Shown piece after piece: positions 7,607 through 15,753 of a stretch of DNA of 21,050 nt (positions within the stretch are counted from its first letter, which is position 1; the number at the start of each line of letters is the position of its first letter). The stretch is taken from the NCBI GenBank assembly GCA_964438695.1, contig CAYTKP010000015.1, positions 1 to 21,050 of the forward strand, read 5' to 3'. The position numbers and the translations under genes are program-made. The notes under the pieces are model-generated. The model worked only from the letters and a program-made list of their open reading frames with translations. It did not search any database and was not told where the DNA came from. The stretch comes from Phoenicimicrobium sp964438695. Lineage in GTDB: Bacteria; Atribacterota; Phoenicimicrobiia; Phoenicimicrobiales; Phoenicimicrobiaceae.

Positions 7607-8590
7607 TTAACTCTTCCTCTCCAATATTAAATCAATAATTGTTTGCGCTAACATATCTGAATCATGTCTCGCCAAATTTTGACTCAGCCATAACTCCCTA
7701 CTTACCAACTTAACACCGGTCTTTAATATCTCTGATTCATCAACTTCCACTTGATAAGAACCTTCTTGAGCATATCTTTTTTTTAATTCAGTATCAATTT
7801 TTGCACTATTTGCTATAATATAATTGATACAATTAGATCCTAAATATTTCACCACTTCTTTTAGATGTTGCGATGCGGTATAATTATCTGTTTCTCCTTT
7901 CTGGGTCATAACATTACAAACATATATTTTTAACGCTCTGGAGCTAATAATTGCCTCTGGTATCCCTTCTACTAAAAGATTACATATTATGCTGGTATAA
8001 AGACTACCAGGACCTAACACAATAACTTCTGCTTGCTGTATGGCTTCCAAGGTTTCGGGTAAAGGTATCACTGGAGAAGGCTCTAAATAAATCTTATCAA
8101 TAACTTTACTGCTTTGAGTTATCTCTGTTTCTCCTTTAATAACTATCCCTTCTTTCATCTTCGCAGATAAAGTAACATTTTCCAAAGATGAAGGTAAAAC
8201 TTTTCCTCGAATTGCAAGTATTTCACTCGATTTTTCTATTGCCTTTATAAAATCTCCGCTCACTTCCGACATTGCGCTGATAAATAAATTCCCAAAACTA
8301 TGACCTTCCAAGCTACCATTAGTAAAACGATATTGGAACAATCTTTCCATTAACGGTTCGGCAGTAGCTAAAGCAACCAAACAATTCCTAATATCTCCAG
8401 GTGGAAGAACTCCTAATTCTTTTCTTAACCTTCCCGAACTTCCACCAGTATCAAATACCGTAACTACGGCAGTAATATTACTGGTAATTTTTTTTAACCC
8501 CCGTAATAGAACATAAAGGCCTGTTCCTCCTCCAATAACCACTATTCTCGGACCTTTATCTAATTGAGTTTTGGTATTAGATATCTTCAT
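7607..8590 (-). CDS. yvcK: YvcK/CofD-like gluconeogenesis factor
   Basis: YvcK proteins bind UDP-sugars and are needed in Bacillus for growth on gluconeogenic carbon sources and for normal cell shape. The fold is that of CofD, the lactyl-phospho transferase of F420 synthesis, but the cluster context points to YvcK. The 327-residue protein carries the glycine-rich VVIGGGTGL (residues 17-25), VFDTGGSSGRLR (45-56), LPPGDIRNCLVALA (62-75) and LGPGSLYTSI near residue 195. All are hallmarks of the family. Its ATG overlaps the rapZ stop in an ATGA arrangement at 8587-8590, and its stop abuts whiA, so the three genes form one tightly coupled operon. Confidence 0.93.
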   Translation of the reverse strand: MKISNTKTQLDKGPRIVVIGGGTGLYVLLRGLKKITSNITAVVTVFDTGGSSGRLRKELGVLPPGDIRNCLVALATAEPLMERLFQYRFTNGSLEGHSFGNLFISAMSEVSGDFIKAIEKSSEILAIRGKVLPSSLENVTLSAKMKEGIVIKGETEITQSSKVIDKIYLEPSPVIPLPETLEAIQQAEVIVLGPGSLYTSIICNLLVEGIPEAIISSRALKIYVCNVMTQKGETDNYTASQHLKEVVKYLGSNCINYIIANSAKIDTELKKRYAQEGSYQVEVDESEILKTGVKLVSRELWLSQNLARHDSDMLAQTIIDLILERKS

Positions 8591-9474
8591 AAATCACTTT
8601 CAATTTTTATTTCTTCTTTTTCCATATCTCGGTGTTTCACCAATATTTTATACCCTCTTTCTCGTAAATACTGGGCAAAATTATTTATTAGAACTACCGA
8701 CCTATGTCTTCCTCCAGTACATCCAAAAGCAATAGACAGATAAGTCTTACCCTCTTTAAGGTAATAAGGGATTAGATAATCTAATAAATCAAAATAGACC
8801 GTCATAAAATGTTGGGTTACCGGAAATTCGGATACATATCTTTCAATTTCCCTATTTGTCCCGGGTAAAGCTTTTAATTTTTCTATATAAAAAGGATTTG
8901 GAAGAAATCTAACATCAAAAACTATATCTACATCAATGGGGATACCATATTTATAGCCAAAAGAAATGAGGGTTATCTGAATTTCCTGCCTTTTTTCTTT
9001 TATGAAACTTCTAATAATTTCGTTACTTAATTGTTTAGGAGTTAGATCTGAAGTATCTATTATTAAATCAGCTTGTGATCTTAATTCTTTTAATTGTTCT
9101 CTCTCTGCCTGGATATTTTCCAAAATACTGCCAGAGATACTTAGTGGATGTTTTCTCCTGGTACCGCTAAATCGGTGAATTAATACTTCATCACTTGCTT
9201 CCAAAAATAGGATTTCTCGATTAATTCCCAATTCTTTTAAATAATTGAGTGATTTGAATAAATCTTTAAAGAATATCCCTCCTCTTATATCAACCACTAA
9301 AGCGATTTTAGACAATTTACCTCTTGACTTTAAACAAATCTCAGCAAATTTAAGGATTAATTGAGAAGGAATATTGTCTACACAAAAAAAACCTGAATCC
9401 TCAAAACACTTAACCGCTATACTTTTCCCCGCTCCTGACAGCCCAGTAATTATTACAAATCTGATTTTATTCAA
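8587..9474 (-). CDS. rapZ: RNase adapter / nucleotide-binding protein RapZ (YvcJ)
   Basis: RapZ-family proteins bind nucleotides. In E. coli the protein presents the small RNA GlmZ to RNase E and so controls glucosamine-6-phosphate synthesis. In Bacillus the homologue YvcJ hydrolyses GTP. Which role applies here is unknown. The 295-residue protein has Walker A GLSGAGKS (residues 11-18), ALVVDIRGG near 58-66, FSGTRRKHPLS in mid-protein, and the C-terminal signature GCTGGRHRSV (251-260) followed by KHRDM. The start codon is TTG (9472-9474), with a stop codon immediately before it in frame, so no earlier start is possible. AGGAGG lies 12 bases upstream (9487-9492). It is the first gene of rapZ-yvcK-whiA. 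Confidence 0.94.
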   Translation of the reverse strand: MNKIRFVIITGLSGAGKSIAVKCFEDSGFFCVDNIPSQLILKFAEICLKSRGKLSKIALVVDIRGGIFFKDLFKSLNYLKELGINREILFLEASDEVLIHRFSGTRRKHPLSISGSILENIQAEREQLKELRSQADLIIDTSDLTPKQLSNEIIRSFIKEKRQEIQITLISFGYKYGIPIDVDIVFDVRFLPNPFYIEKLKALPGTNREIERYVSEFPVTQHFMTVYFDLLDYLIPYYLKEGKTYLSIAFGCTGGRHRSVVLINNFAQYLRERGYKILVKHRDMEKEEIKIESDL

Positions 9475-9584
9475 TTAATCTCAATGCCTCCTGTAAGGTT
9501 AATAGCAAAAACCATTAAACACTACCTCTCTCTCCGCTGTACGCTATATCGTAATCTTACCCACAAATATTCAATCAGCTAATA

Positions 9585-9603
9585 GACAGGCGAGACGCCT
9601 GTC
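9585..9603. repeat. GC-rich palindrome GACAGGCG-AGA-CGCCTGTC
   Basis: Perfect 8-bp arms enclose a 3-base loop. The GC content is much higher than the surroundings, and no U-tract follows on either strand, so it is a poor intrinsic terminator. It lies 2 bases from the 26-bp repeat copy at 9606 and may be part of the same composite element. Confidence 0.7.
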
Positions 9604-9605
9604 CT

Positions 9606-9631
9606 ACTAACGACTATTCACTATTCACTAA
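9606..9631 (+). repeat. 26-bp intergenic repeat, copy 2
   Basis: This copy is identical to 20967-20992 in the same orientation and to 2447-2472 inverted. It lies immediately after the argS stop (minus strand). Confidence 0.9.
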
Positions 9632-9639
9632 CAACTATA

Positions 9640-11316
9640 TTACATACTCTCTGGAGCGGAAATTCCTAAAATCTTAAGAGTATTAAATAGTACTATTCTA
9701 GTGCAATCGATTAATATCAAACGAGCTTTGGTTAATTCTTCATCATTACTAACTACCTTATGTACAGTATAATATCTGTGAAACGAAGAAGCCAAGTCAT
9801 AAAGATAAATGGTTAAAAGATGTGGTTTCCAAGTTAAAGCAGCCTTTTTGATTACTTCTTTTAAGGAAGATAATTTTTTAATCAATTCAAATTCTTCTTC
9901 TTTATTTAGTAATTGAAGATTAACTTTCTCCTTTTTCTCTATTCTTATCCCTAATTGTTTTGCCTTTTCTATTATGCTACATATTCGAGCATATGCATAT
10001 TGAATATAATAGACTGGATTTTCCATTGATTGAGATTTTGCTACATCTAAGTCAAATTCTGTATGACTATCATAACTTCTCATTAAAAAGAAATAACGTG
10101 CTACGTCTTTACCCACTTCTCGGATTAAATCTCCCAGAGTAACAAATTCTCCACCCCGAGTAGACATTCCTACTTCTTTACCATCTCTTATAAGAGTTAC
10201 AAATTGCACAATTAATACCTCTAAAAAATCCTCCGGATAACCTAATGCTTGCATTGCTGCTTTCATCCTTTTTATATAACCATGATGGTCAGCACCCCAA
10301 ATATCTATTACTTTATCAAAACCTCTTTGATGCTTATTTTGATGGTAAACTATATCAGAGGCAAAATAAGTAGGTATATTATTCTCTCTAATTACTACTC
10401 TATCTTTTTCGTCACCAAACACAGTAGTCTTTAACCAAAACGCACCTTCTTTTTTATACAAGAAGCCTCTTTGCTTAAGTAATTCCATAACTTCCTGAAG
10501 TTTATTTTCTTTATAAAGTGACCTCTCACTAAACCAAACGTCAAACTCTACCCCAAAATCTTTTAAATCTTTTTTGATTTCTTCTAAGATATTTCTTAAG
10601 GTAAATTCTTTAAAAAACTCCTGACTTTCCTGGTCGTCTCTTCCTTTATACTTGTCTTGAAATTTTTCTATAACCTCTTTAGCTATATCGATAATATATT
10701 CACCTTTATATCCGTCAGCAGGAAATCCTATCTTTTCACCTAAAAGATAGTTATATCTTGCTTGAACTGATTGTCCCAGGAGATCAATCTGTCTTCCCTG
10801 ATCGTTTATATAATATTCTTTTTCTACTTCATATCCTGCTGCCTTTAATATATTACTTAAAACATCTCCTACTACAGCACATTTTCCATGCCCAACATGT
10901 AAAGGACCAGTAGGGTTAACACTGACAAACTCAACCTGAATCTTTTCTCTTTTTCCCAAATCTACCTTGCCATAATCTTTTCCTTTTTCCCTAATCTCAT
11001 TCAAGGTTTGATACAACCAATTTTCTTTTAACCAAAAGTTTATAAAACCTGGGCTGGCAATTTCGGCCTTATTGATAATGGTATTTTGAATATCTAAACC
11101 ACTTACAATAAAATTAGCAATATCCAAGGGTTTTAATTTCAATTCACGAGATAATTGCATAGCTATATTGGTAGAAAAATCTCCATAAACTTTATTTTTA
11201 GGAGTAAATAATATTATCTCAGGAGCATCTTTAATCTGAAAATTGCCCTGTCTTATATTTTTCTCAATAGAATCTAATAAAATTTTCTTAATTTCACTAA
11301 TTAAATCTATTTTCAT
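9640..11316 (-). CDS. argS: Arginyl-tRNA synthetase
   Basis: This class I synthetase charges tRNA-Arg with arginine in the cytoplasm. The 558-residue protein starts with the ArgS-specific N-terminal (Add1) domain at about residues 1-100, containing YGDFSTN. The catalytic domain has the HIGH motif in PTGPLHVGHG (HVGH at 140-143) and DIWGADHHGY near 338-347. The KMSKS loop is replaced by VGMSTRGGEFVTL (about 382-394), a variation known among arginyl enzymes. A C-terminal anticodon-binding helical domain (DALR type) ends the protein. The length is normal. The ATG at 11314-11316 has GAAGGA 8 bases upstream. This ribosome site falls inside the 16-base gap after tRNA-Arg(CCU), so tRNA and synthetase appear to share one transcript started at the promoter near 11500. 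Confidence 0.97.
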   Translation of the reverse strand: MKIDLISEIKKILLDSIEKNIRQGNFQIKDAPEIILFTPKNKVYGDFSTNIAMQLSRELKLKPLDIANFIVSGLDIQNTIINKAEIASPGFINFWLKENWLYQTLNEIREKGKDYGKVDLGKREKIQVEFVSVNPTGPLHVGHGKCAVVGDVLSNILKAAGYEVEKEYYINDQGRQIDLLGQSVQARYNYLLGEKIGFPADGYKGEYIIDIAKEVIEKFQDKYKGRDDQESQEFFKEFTLRNILEEIKKDLKDFGVEFDVWFSERSLYKENKLQEVMELLKQRGFLYKKEGAFWLKTTVFGDEKDRVVIRENNIPTYFASDIVYHQNKHQRGFDKVIDIWGADHHGYIKRMKAAMQALGYPEDFLEVLIVQFVTLIRDGKEVGMSTRGGEFVTLGDLIREVGKDVARYFFLMRSYDSHTEFDLDVAKSQSMENPVYYIQYAYARICSIIEKAKQLGIRIEKKEKVNLQLLNKEEEFELIKKLSSLKEVIKKAALTWKPHLLTIYLYDLASSFHRYYTVHKVVSNDEELTKARLILIDCTRIVLFNTLKILGISAPESM

Positions 11317-11332
11317 TTAAAAATCCTTCAAA

Positions 11333-11408
11333 TGGTGCGCCCGAGAAGAGTCGAACTTCCAACCAAGGGCTTAGGAAGCCCCTGCTCTATCCATTGAGCC
11401 ACGGGCGC
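11333..11408 (-). tRNA. tRNA-Arg (anticodon CCT)
   Basis: The reverse complement forms a standard 76-base cloverleaf with acceptor stem GCGCCCG/CGGGCGC, an A discriminator and an encoded CCA (11333-11335). The D-arm contains GGCTCAATGGATAGAGC, the anticodon stem GGGGC/GCCCT encloses loop TTCCTAA, and the T-loop is TTCGACT. Anticodon CCT reads AGG arginine codons. It sits 16 bases upstream of argS and about 70 bases downstream of a promoter start region. Confidence 0.95.
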
Positions 11409-11487
11409 ACGGATATTATTCGACAAGATTGCCAAGGAAACAAGCTTCCCTGAAGCCTTTACGCATTTTACATCATTTACTCTAAGT

Positions 11488-11516
11488 ATACTAACTAATA
11501 TTAATAAACTTGTCAA
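11488..11516 (-). promoter_or_regulatory. Sigma-70 type promoter for tRNA-Arg and argS
   Basis: On the minus strand TTGACA (11511-11516, perfect -35) and TAGTAT (11488-11493) are separated by exactly 17 bases. Transcription would start near 11480, about 72 bases before the tRNA. The leader contains a small hairpin GCTTC/GAAGC (11444-11456). No T-box signature (AGGGTGG...) was seen. Confidence 0.65.
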
Positions 11517-11586
11517 TAATTTTACTAATATAACTACGTCTAATTCACCTAAATATATATCTCGCTTTTATTCACAAATATTTACA

Positions 11587-11616
11587 AAGAACCCACCTTT
11601 AGCAAGATGGGTTCTT
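11587..11616 (-). terminator. Terminator-like hairpin at the end of the opp operon
   Basis: Arms AAGAACCCA (11587-11595) and TGGGTTCTT (11608-11616) pair perfectly over 9 bp. The stem can extend past one mismatch by three pairs around a small loop. On the minus strand it is followed by TTTGTAAATATTTG, a modest U-rich tail. It lies about 75 bases after the oppF stop and about 70 bases before the tRNA-Arg promoter, so it separates the two units. The other 180 or so bases of this 281-base spacer show nothing else. Confidence 0.65.
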
Positions 11617-11689
11617 AAAAATTAACAAAACCGAAAGCCAAAATATATTATCAACCAACTCTGTAATCCATATAATCTCAATTTTTAGT

Positions 11690-12664
11690 TTAATGGGTAT
11701 AAAGATGGCAAGCAACAAAATGCTTTTCTTTTATTTCGTTTAGTTTCGGTTCAATTTCGGAACATATCTTCATAACCTTCGAACACCTGGGGTGGAATCT
11801 ACATCCTTTAGGTGGATTCGCTGGACTAGGGACATCTCCTTGTAAAATAATTCGTTTTTTCTTATAATCGGGGTTAGGAACAGGGACAGCAGAAATTAGT
11901 GCCTGAGCATAGGGGTGTAAAGTATTATTAAAAAATTCTTTTTTATCGGCAATTTCTACTATTTTTCCTAAATACATAACTATTACTCTATCACTTATAT
12001 ATTTTATTACACTAAGATCATGAGCGACAAAAAGATAGGTCAAATTGTATTCTTTTTGCAAATCTTTAAGAAGATTTATAATTTGAGAACGTATAGAAAC
12101 ATCCAAAGCAGAAACTGCTTCATCGCACATTATTATTTTTGGTTCTAAAGCTAAAGCTCTGGCTATGCCAATTCTTTGTCTTTGTCCACCACTAAATTCA
12201 TGAGGAAATCTATCCATATATTTATCCGGGATCCCTACTCTTTCTAAAAGTTCCCCAACTCTTTTGTACCTTTCCTGGGCATTTTTTAGCATACTATGAG
12301 TTGACATACCTTCGGCTATTATATCTTTTATCTTCATCCTGGGATCGAGTGAACTGTAAGGGTCCTGAAAGATTATTTGCATATTTTTTCTTTCTTTTCT
12401 CATATCACGCTTATTTATCCTAGTTATATCTCTGCCATTAAATATTATTTGCCCTTTAGTAGGTTCTTCTAATCTTAAAATAGTAAGAGCTGTAGTAGTC
12501 TTGCCACAACCAGATTCTCCCACCAAACCAAGAGTTTCACCTTCATATATCTCAAATGATATATCGTCTACAGCTTTTATCCAACCAACAGTCTTTCTAA
12601 AAACTCCCTTTTTTATGGGAAAATATTTAACCAGATTTTTAACTTGCAACATTGAATTTACCAT
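11690..12664 (-). CDS. oppF: Oligopeptide ABC transporter ATPase OppF
   Basis: This is the second ATPase of the peptide importer and acts at the inner membrane face as a heterodimer with OppD. The 324-residue protein has Walker A GESGCGKT (49-56), the Q-loop Gln100, signature FSGGQ (157-161), Walker B IIMCDEA (177-183) and His215. The C-terminal oligopeptide-transporter extension includes GDVPSPANPPKGCRFHPRC and has four cysteines spaced C-x5-C-x6-C-x17-C, a pattern linked to an iron-sulfur site in related dipeptide ATPases (known for the family, not shown here). The first ATG is preferred because GGAG lies 11 bases upstream, within the end of oppD. The gene begins 6 bases after the oppD stop. 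Nickel or dipeptide importers share this family, so the substrate is not certain. Confidence 0.93.
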   Translation of the reverse strand: MVNSMLQVKNLVKYFPIKKGVFRKTVGWIKAVDDISFEIYEGETLGLVGESGCGKTTTALTILRLEEPTKGQIIFNGRDITRINKRDMRKERKNMQIIFQDPYSSLDPRMKIKDIIAEGMSTHSMLKNAQERYKRVGELLERVGIPDKYMDRFPHEFSGGQRQRIGIARALALEPKIIMCDEAVSALDVSIRSQIINLLKDLQKEYNLTYLFVAHDLSVIKYISDRVIVMYLGKIVEIADKKEFFNNTLHPYAQALISAVPVPNPDYKKKRIILQGDVPSPANPPKGCRFHPRCSKVMKICSEIEPKLNEIKEKHFVACHLYTH

Positions 12665-12670
12665 TTTTGC

Positions 12671-13687
12671 TCACACTCCTACCAAAAGACCTTTTTTTAC
12701 TTCTTTTATCACACTTTCTATATTCCAGCACCTTACTAAATGTCCTTCTTCAACCTTAACCAAACAAGGCTCCTCCTCTTTACATCTATCAGTTGCAAAT
12801 CTACATCGCGGATTAAATTTACACCCTACTGGAAAATGCAAGGGATCAGGAACTATCCCGGGTATCGTATCTAATCTCTTTAATTCTAAATCAAGTCGAG
12901 GGATAGAAGTTAATAAGCCAAAAGTGTATGGATGTAAAGGGTTATGAAAAATCGTTTTTTTATCCGCGTGTTCAACAACTTTACCTGCATACATTACGGC
13001 TATCCTATCTGCTATCTCTGCAATAACACCAAGATCATGGGTTATCATTATAAGAGATCCGTTAAAATCTTTCAAAAGGGATCTCATTAAATCTAATATC
13101 TGCGCTTGAATGGTAACATCTAAGGCGGTCGTAGGTTCATCAGCGATAAGTAATGAGGGATCACAAGACATCGCCATGGCTATCATTGCCCTCTGTCTCA
13201 TTCCTCCACTTAACTGATGAGGATATTCGTTTACTCTCTGTTCTGGTATGGGGATTCCTACTTTTTTTAGTAATTCTACCGACTTTTTCATGGCCTCTTC
13301 TTTACTAATCTTAAAATGTATCATTAAAGCTTCCGATATTTGAAACCCCACCGTTAATACAGGATTTAGAGCTGTCATAGGTTCTTGAAAGATCATAGCA
13401 ATTTCTTTTCCCCTAATTCTTCTCATCTCATCTTCGGTTTTCTCTAATAAGTTTTCTCCTTTAAAAATTACTTCCCCACCAACTGTTTTTCCTGGATAAT
13501 CAAGTAATTTCATTATAGAAAAAGCAGTAACACTTTTACCACAGGCAGATTCACCCACTATACCTAAAGTTTCTCCCTGATAGACTTCAAAATCCACTCC
13601 ATCAACAGCTTTTACTACTCCGTCCTCGGTGAAAAAATAAGTCTTTAGGTCCTTAACTTCCAATAAAGGTTTTCTATTATTAATCAT
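12671..13687 (-). CDS. oppD: Oligopeptide ABC transporter ATPase OppD
   Basis: This is the first ATPase of the peptide importer. The 338-residue protein has Walker A GESACGKS (45-52), the Q-loop Gln101, signature LSGGM (159-163), Walker B ending in DEPTTALD (183-190) and the switch His in MITHDLGV. The LSGGM variant in place of LSGGQ is usual for OppD and DppD. The C-terminal extension VPDPLHFPVGCKFNPRC carries cysteines spaced C-x5-C-x6-C-x17-C, the same spacing as in OppF. Its ATG overlaps the oppC stop by one base (TAATG), which implies translational coupling. Confidence 0.93.
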   Translation of the reverse strand: MINNRKPLLEVKDLKTYFFTEDGVVKAVDGVDFEVYQGETLGIVGESACGKSVTAFSIMKLLDYPGKTVGGEVIFKGENLLEKTEDEMRRIRGKEIAMIFQEPMTALNPVLTVGFQISEALMIHFKISKEEAMKKSVELLKKVGIPIPEQRVNEYPHQLSGGMRQRAMIAMAMSCDPSLLIADEPTTALDVTIQAQILDLMRSLLKDFNGSLIMITHDLGVIAEIADRIAVMYAGKVVEHADKKTIFHNPLHPYTFGLLTSIPRLDLELKRLDTIPGIVPDPLHFPVGCKFNPRCRFATDRCKEEEPCLVKVEEGHLVRCWNIESVIKEVKKGLLVGV

Positions 13688-14622
13688 TATAATTCACCTC
13701 TCAGGCGGGGATCGAGTATATCTCTTAGGGTATCTCCGATAAGATTCCAGGCAAGAACAAAAAGGACAATAAATATTCCCGGATAAAACACAGTATACCA
13801 ATATTGTCCTGCATTGCCGGGAGCACCAATAATCCAATTCCTGGCAAAACTTACCATTTGCCCCCAATCGGCATATCCCACAGGAGCGCCTACTCCTAAA
13901 AAACTTAAGGCAGCCGCAGTTATCACCATAGACCCGATATTCATAGACCCCTGTATCAACACAGGAAATATAGTGTTGGGCAGTAAATGTTTCCATATTA
14001 TCTTAGCATCCTTAACTCCTAAAGCCTTAGCAGCCATTACATAAGTTTCTTCCTTTGCTGATAATATACTCCCTCTTATTACTCTAGCATATCCCATCCA
14101 TCCAAAGACTATCAATGCTATCATTACTTTATCCAAACCTCTTCCTAACACAGTAGTTAAAACCATTGCCGCAACTAAAAAAGGAAAAGACAAAAATATA
14201 TCAGTTAATCTCATCAGTATTTCATCTACCCATTTACCAAAATAGGCAGAGATAGATCCAATCAATATTCCTATAAGCATTGACAAAGAGACGGTTATTA
14301 TGCCAATTTTAAAAGCAGTTCGTGTACCCCATATCAATCCGTAAAATATATCATATCCACCTTCAGCAGTTCCGCAAATTGCCTTATCATATTTTATCTC
14401 TGTACCCATATAATCATATATCTCTCTTATATTATCTGACATAGGAAAACCAGGAGGTTGAGGATGTACATCCCAAGACATTCTGGGGATTTGATAAGGA
14501 TCATCTGAAAAAGGAGGGGCAATTACCGGAGCAAATATGGCTATAATGATAAAAAAAACCAATAAAATTATTCCTGTAAGTGAAGCAGCATTACTAAATA
14601 ATTTTTTTAATGTTCTATTCAT
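13687..14622 (-). CDS. oppC: Oligopeptide ABC transporter permease OppC
   Basis: This is the second membrane subunit of the peptide importer. The 311-residue protein starts with a cytoplasmic lead and one membrane helix (about 14-34). A long extracytoplasmic segment of about 60 residues follows, holding VHPQPPGFPMSDN and CGTAEGGYDIFYG, the counterpart of the usual GTDxxGRD motif. Five further helices come next, with the ATPase-docking EAA loop EETYVMAAKALGVKDAKI (191-208) and the terminal IGDTLRDILDPRLRG typical of OppC and DppC. The loop after helix 1 looks somewhat longer than in the classical DppC proteins. The gene begins 9 bases after the oppB stop and overlaps oppD by one base. Confidence 0.92.
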   Translation of the reverse strand: MNRTLKKLFSNAASLTGIILLVFFIIIAIFAPVIAPPFSDDPYQIPRMSWDVHPQPPGFPMSDNIREIYDYMGTEIKYDKAICGTAEGGYDIFYGLIWGTRTAFKIGIITVSLSMLIGILIGSISAYFGKWVDEILMRLTDIFLSFPFLVAAMVLTTVLGRGLDKVMIALIVFGWMGYARVIRGSILSAKEETYVMAAKALGVKDAKIIWKHLLPNTIFPVLIQGSMNIGSMVITAAALSFLGVGAPVGYADWGQMVSFARNWIIGAPGNAGQYWYTVFYPGIFIVLFVLAWNLIGDTLRDILDPRLRGEL

Positions 14623-14631
14623 TCTACTTCT

Positions 14632-15669
14632 TCACTCCAATCTTACCCGAGGATCTATTAGGGCATAAGATATATCTACTACTAAATTGCCTACTACCAT
14701 AATTGTGGCAAACAATAAAGCAAAACTAATAACCGAACCGTAGTCCAATTGTTGGGCAGCAGTAGCTGCCCAAAAACCAAGACCTGGATAAGTAAATACC
14801 GTTTCTGTTATCATAACGCCTCCCAACATTCCAATGATCATCATACCAGCAACTGTCATAACTGGTATCATGGCATTTCTCTTGGCATGAAGATGAATCA
14901 CTGTATGTTCATCCACACCTTTGGACCTGGCTGTCTTTACATAATCTTTTCTTAAAGTATCTAACATACTGGAACGGGTTATACGAAGTAAGAAAGCCCA
15001 GGAAATATAAGATAGAGTTATTATGGGAGCAATAAGATGTCTTAAGGCATCTAAAAATATGGGAATATTTCCATTCAGTAAGGCATCTAAAGTTATTAAA
15101 CGAGTATAATTATGAAAATTATTACCGGTATAGACTATGTCCTGAGCCCATGAACTTAATCTACCCGGAGGCAACCAGCCTAAAATACCATAAAATATAA
15201 ATAATACTAATAGACCGAAAATAAAAGTAGGCAAGGACCATCCTACTATGGCAGTCACTCTAATAGTCTGGTCCAACATATCATTATGATGGACAGCCGA
15301 TATTATCCCTAACCATATTCCCACCAACACTACTGGTACAATAGAATATAGTACGAGCTCTAAAGTAGCTGGAAATCTTTGACAAATTGCATCCCATACT
15401 GGTTGATTAGCAGTTTGTGACCAACCTAAATCAAGGCGAACTATCCTTTTAAGCCAATTAATATACCCCAAAGGAAAAGGGTCATCTAAATGATATTTAT
15501 TTATCAACCTTTCTACTGATTGAGGATTCTTCAAAGTAGCAGGGTCATGAACATAGGTAGCCAATCTCTCCATCGGACTTAAAAGAGAAAATACGCAAAA
15601 GATAAGAAAAGTTACCCCAAAAAGTATTACGGGCAACAATAAAAGTCGTCTAATTATATATGATAACAT
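14632..15669 (-). CDS. oppB: Oligopeptide ABC transporter permease OppB
   Basis: This is the first membrane subunit of the peptide importer. The 345-residue protein begins MLSYIIRRLLLLPVILFGVT, the standard OppB/DppB N-terminal helix. It then shows LGWSQTANQPV (81-91) in the periplasmic part, the docking loop DYVKTARSKGVDEHTVIHLHAKRN broadly at 242-265, and the C-terminal DISYALIDPRVRL. Six membrane helices are visible. A longer reading frame begins 23 codons earlier, but the ATG at 15667-15669 has AAGGAG 9 bases upstream and gives the family N-terminus, so it is chosen. An intercistronic hairpin (15691-15724) separates it from oppA and may lower its expression relative to the binding protein. 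Confidence 0.93.
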   Translation of the reverse strand: MLSYIIRRLLLLPVILFGVTFLIFCVFSLLSPMERLATYVHDPATLKNPQSVERLINKYHLDDPFPLGYINWLKRIVRLDLGWSQTANQPVWDAICQRFPATLELVLYSIVPVVLVGIWLGIISAVHHNDMLDQTIRVTAIVGWSLPTFIFGLLVLFIFYGILGWLPPGRLSSWAQDIVYTGNNFHNYTRLITLDALLNGNIPIFLDALRHLIAPIITLSYISWAFLLRITRSSMLDTLRKDYVKTARSKGVDEHTVIHLHAKRNAMIPVMTVAGMMIIGMLGGVMITETVFTYPGLGFWAATAAQQLDYGSVISFALLFATIMVVGNLVVDISYALIDPRVRLE

Positions 15670-15678
15670 CCTTGATAT

Positions 15679-15684
15679 CTCCTT
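15679..15684 (-). promoter_or_regulatory. Ribosome binding site deciding the oppB start
   Basis: AAGGAG on the minus strand is spaced 9 bases from ATG 15667-15669. It lies directly after the intercistronic hairpin and inside the longer alternative reading frame, which argues against the longer start. Confidence 0.75.
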
Positions 15685-15690
15685 AAAATA

Positions 15691-15724
15691 TACTGGAGTG
15701 AAGGAATCAACCTCCACCCCAGTA
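15691..15724 (-). terminator. Intercistronic hairpin between oppA and oppB
   Basis: The arms TACTGGAGTGAAGG (15691-15704) and CCTCCACCCCAGTA (15711-15724) enclose a 6-base loop. On the plus strand there are two A-C mismatches. In the minus-strand RNA both become U-G pairs, giving an uninterrupted 14-bp stem followed by TATTTTAAGGAG. It lies 30 bases after the oppA stop. It may be a leaky attenuator or an element protecting oppA mRNA, as is common after binding-protein genes. Confidence 0.65.
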
Positions 15725-15753
15725 TTTATTAATAACAAATTTTTACAATATTT

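Larger units (their letters stand above)
9475..9639. repeat. argS-rapZ spacer with intergenic repeats
   Basis: Apart from the rapZ ribosome site (9487-9492), the 165-base spacer holds a CGCTGTACGCTATAT fragment (about 9536-9550) like the iterated tract near 2636, then the GC-rich hairpin at 9585-9603 and a 26-bp repeat copy at 9606-9631. No gene or convincing promoter is seen. Confidence 0.5.

Noticed and set aside
11409..11487. Possible T-box leader before tRNA-Arg and argS
   Set aside because: There is no AGGGTGG-type conserved box, and a T-box would not be expected upstream of the tRNA itself. Only a small hairpin is present.
11328..11516. 62-residue minus-strand reading frame
   Set aside because: It runs through tRNA-Arg and its promoter. 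The tRNA cloverleaf explains the sequence.
12501..12947. 148-residue plus-strand frame
   Set aside because: It is antisense to the oppF-oppD junction, where both genes have full family motifs.
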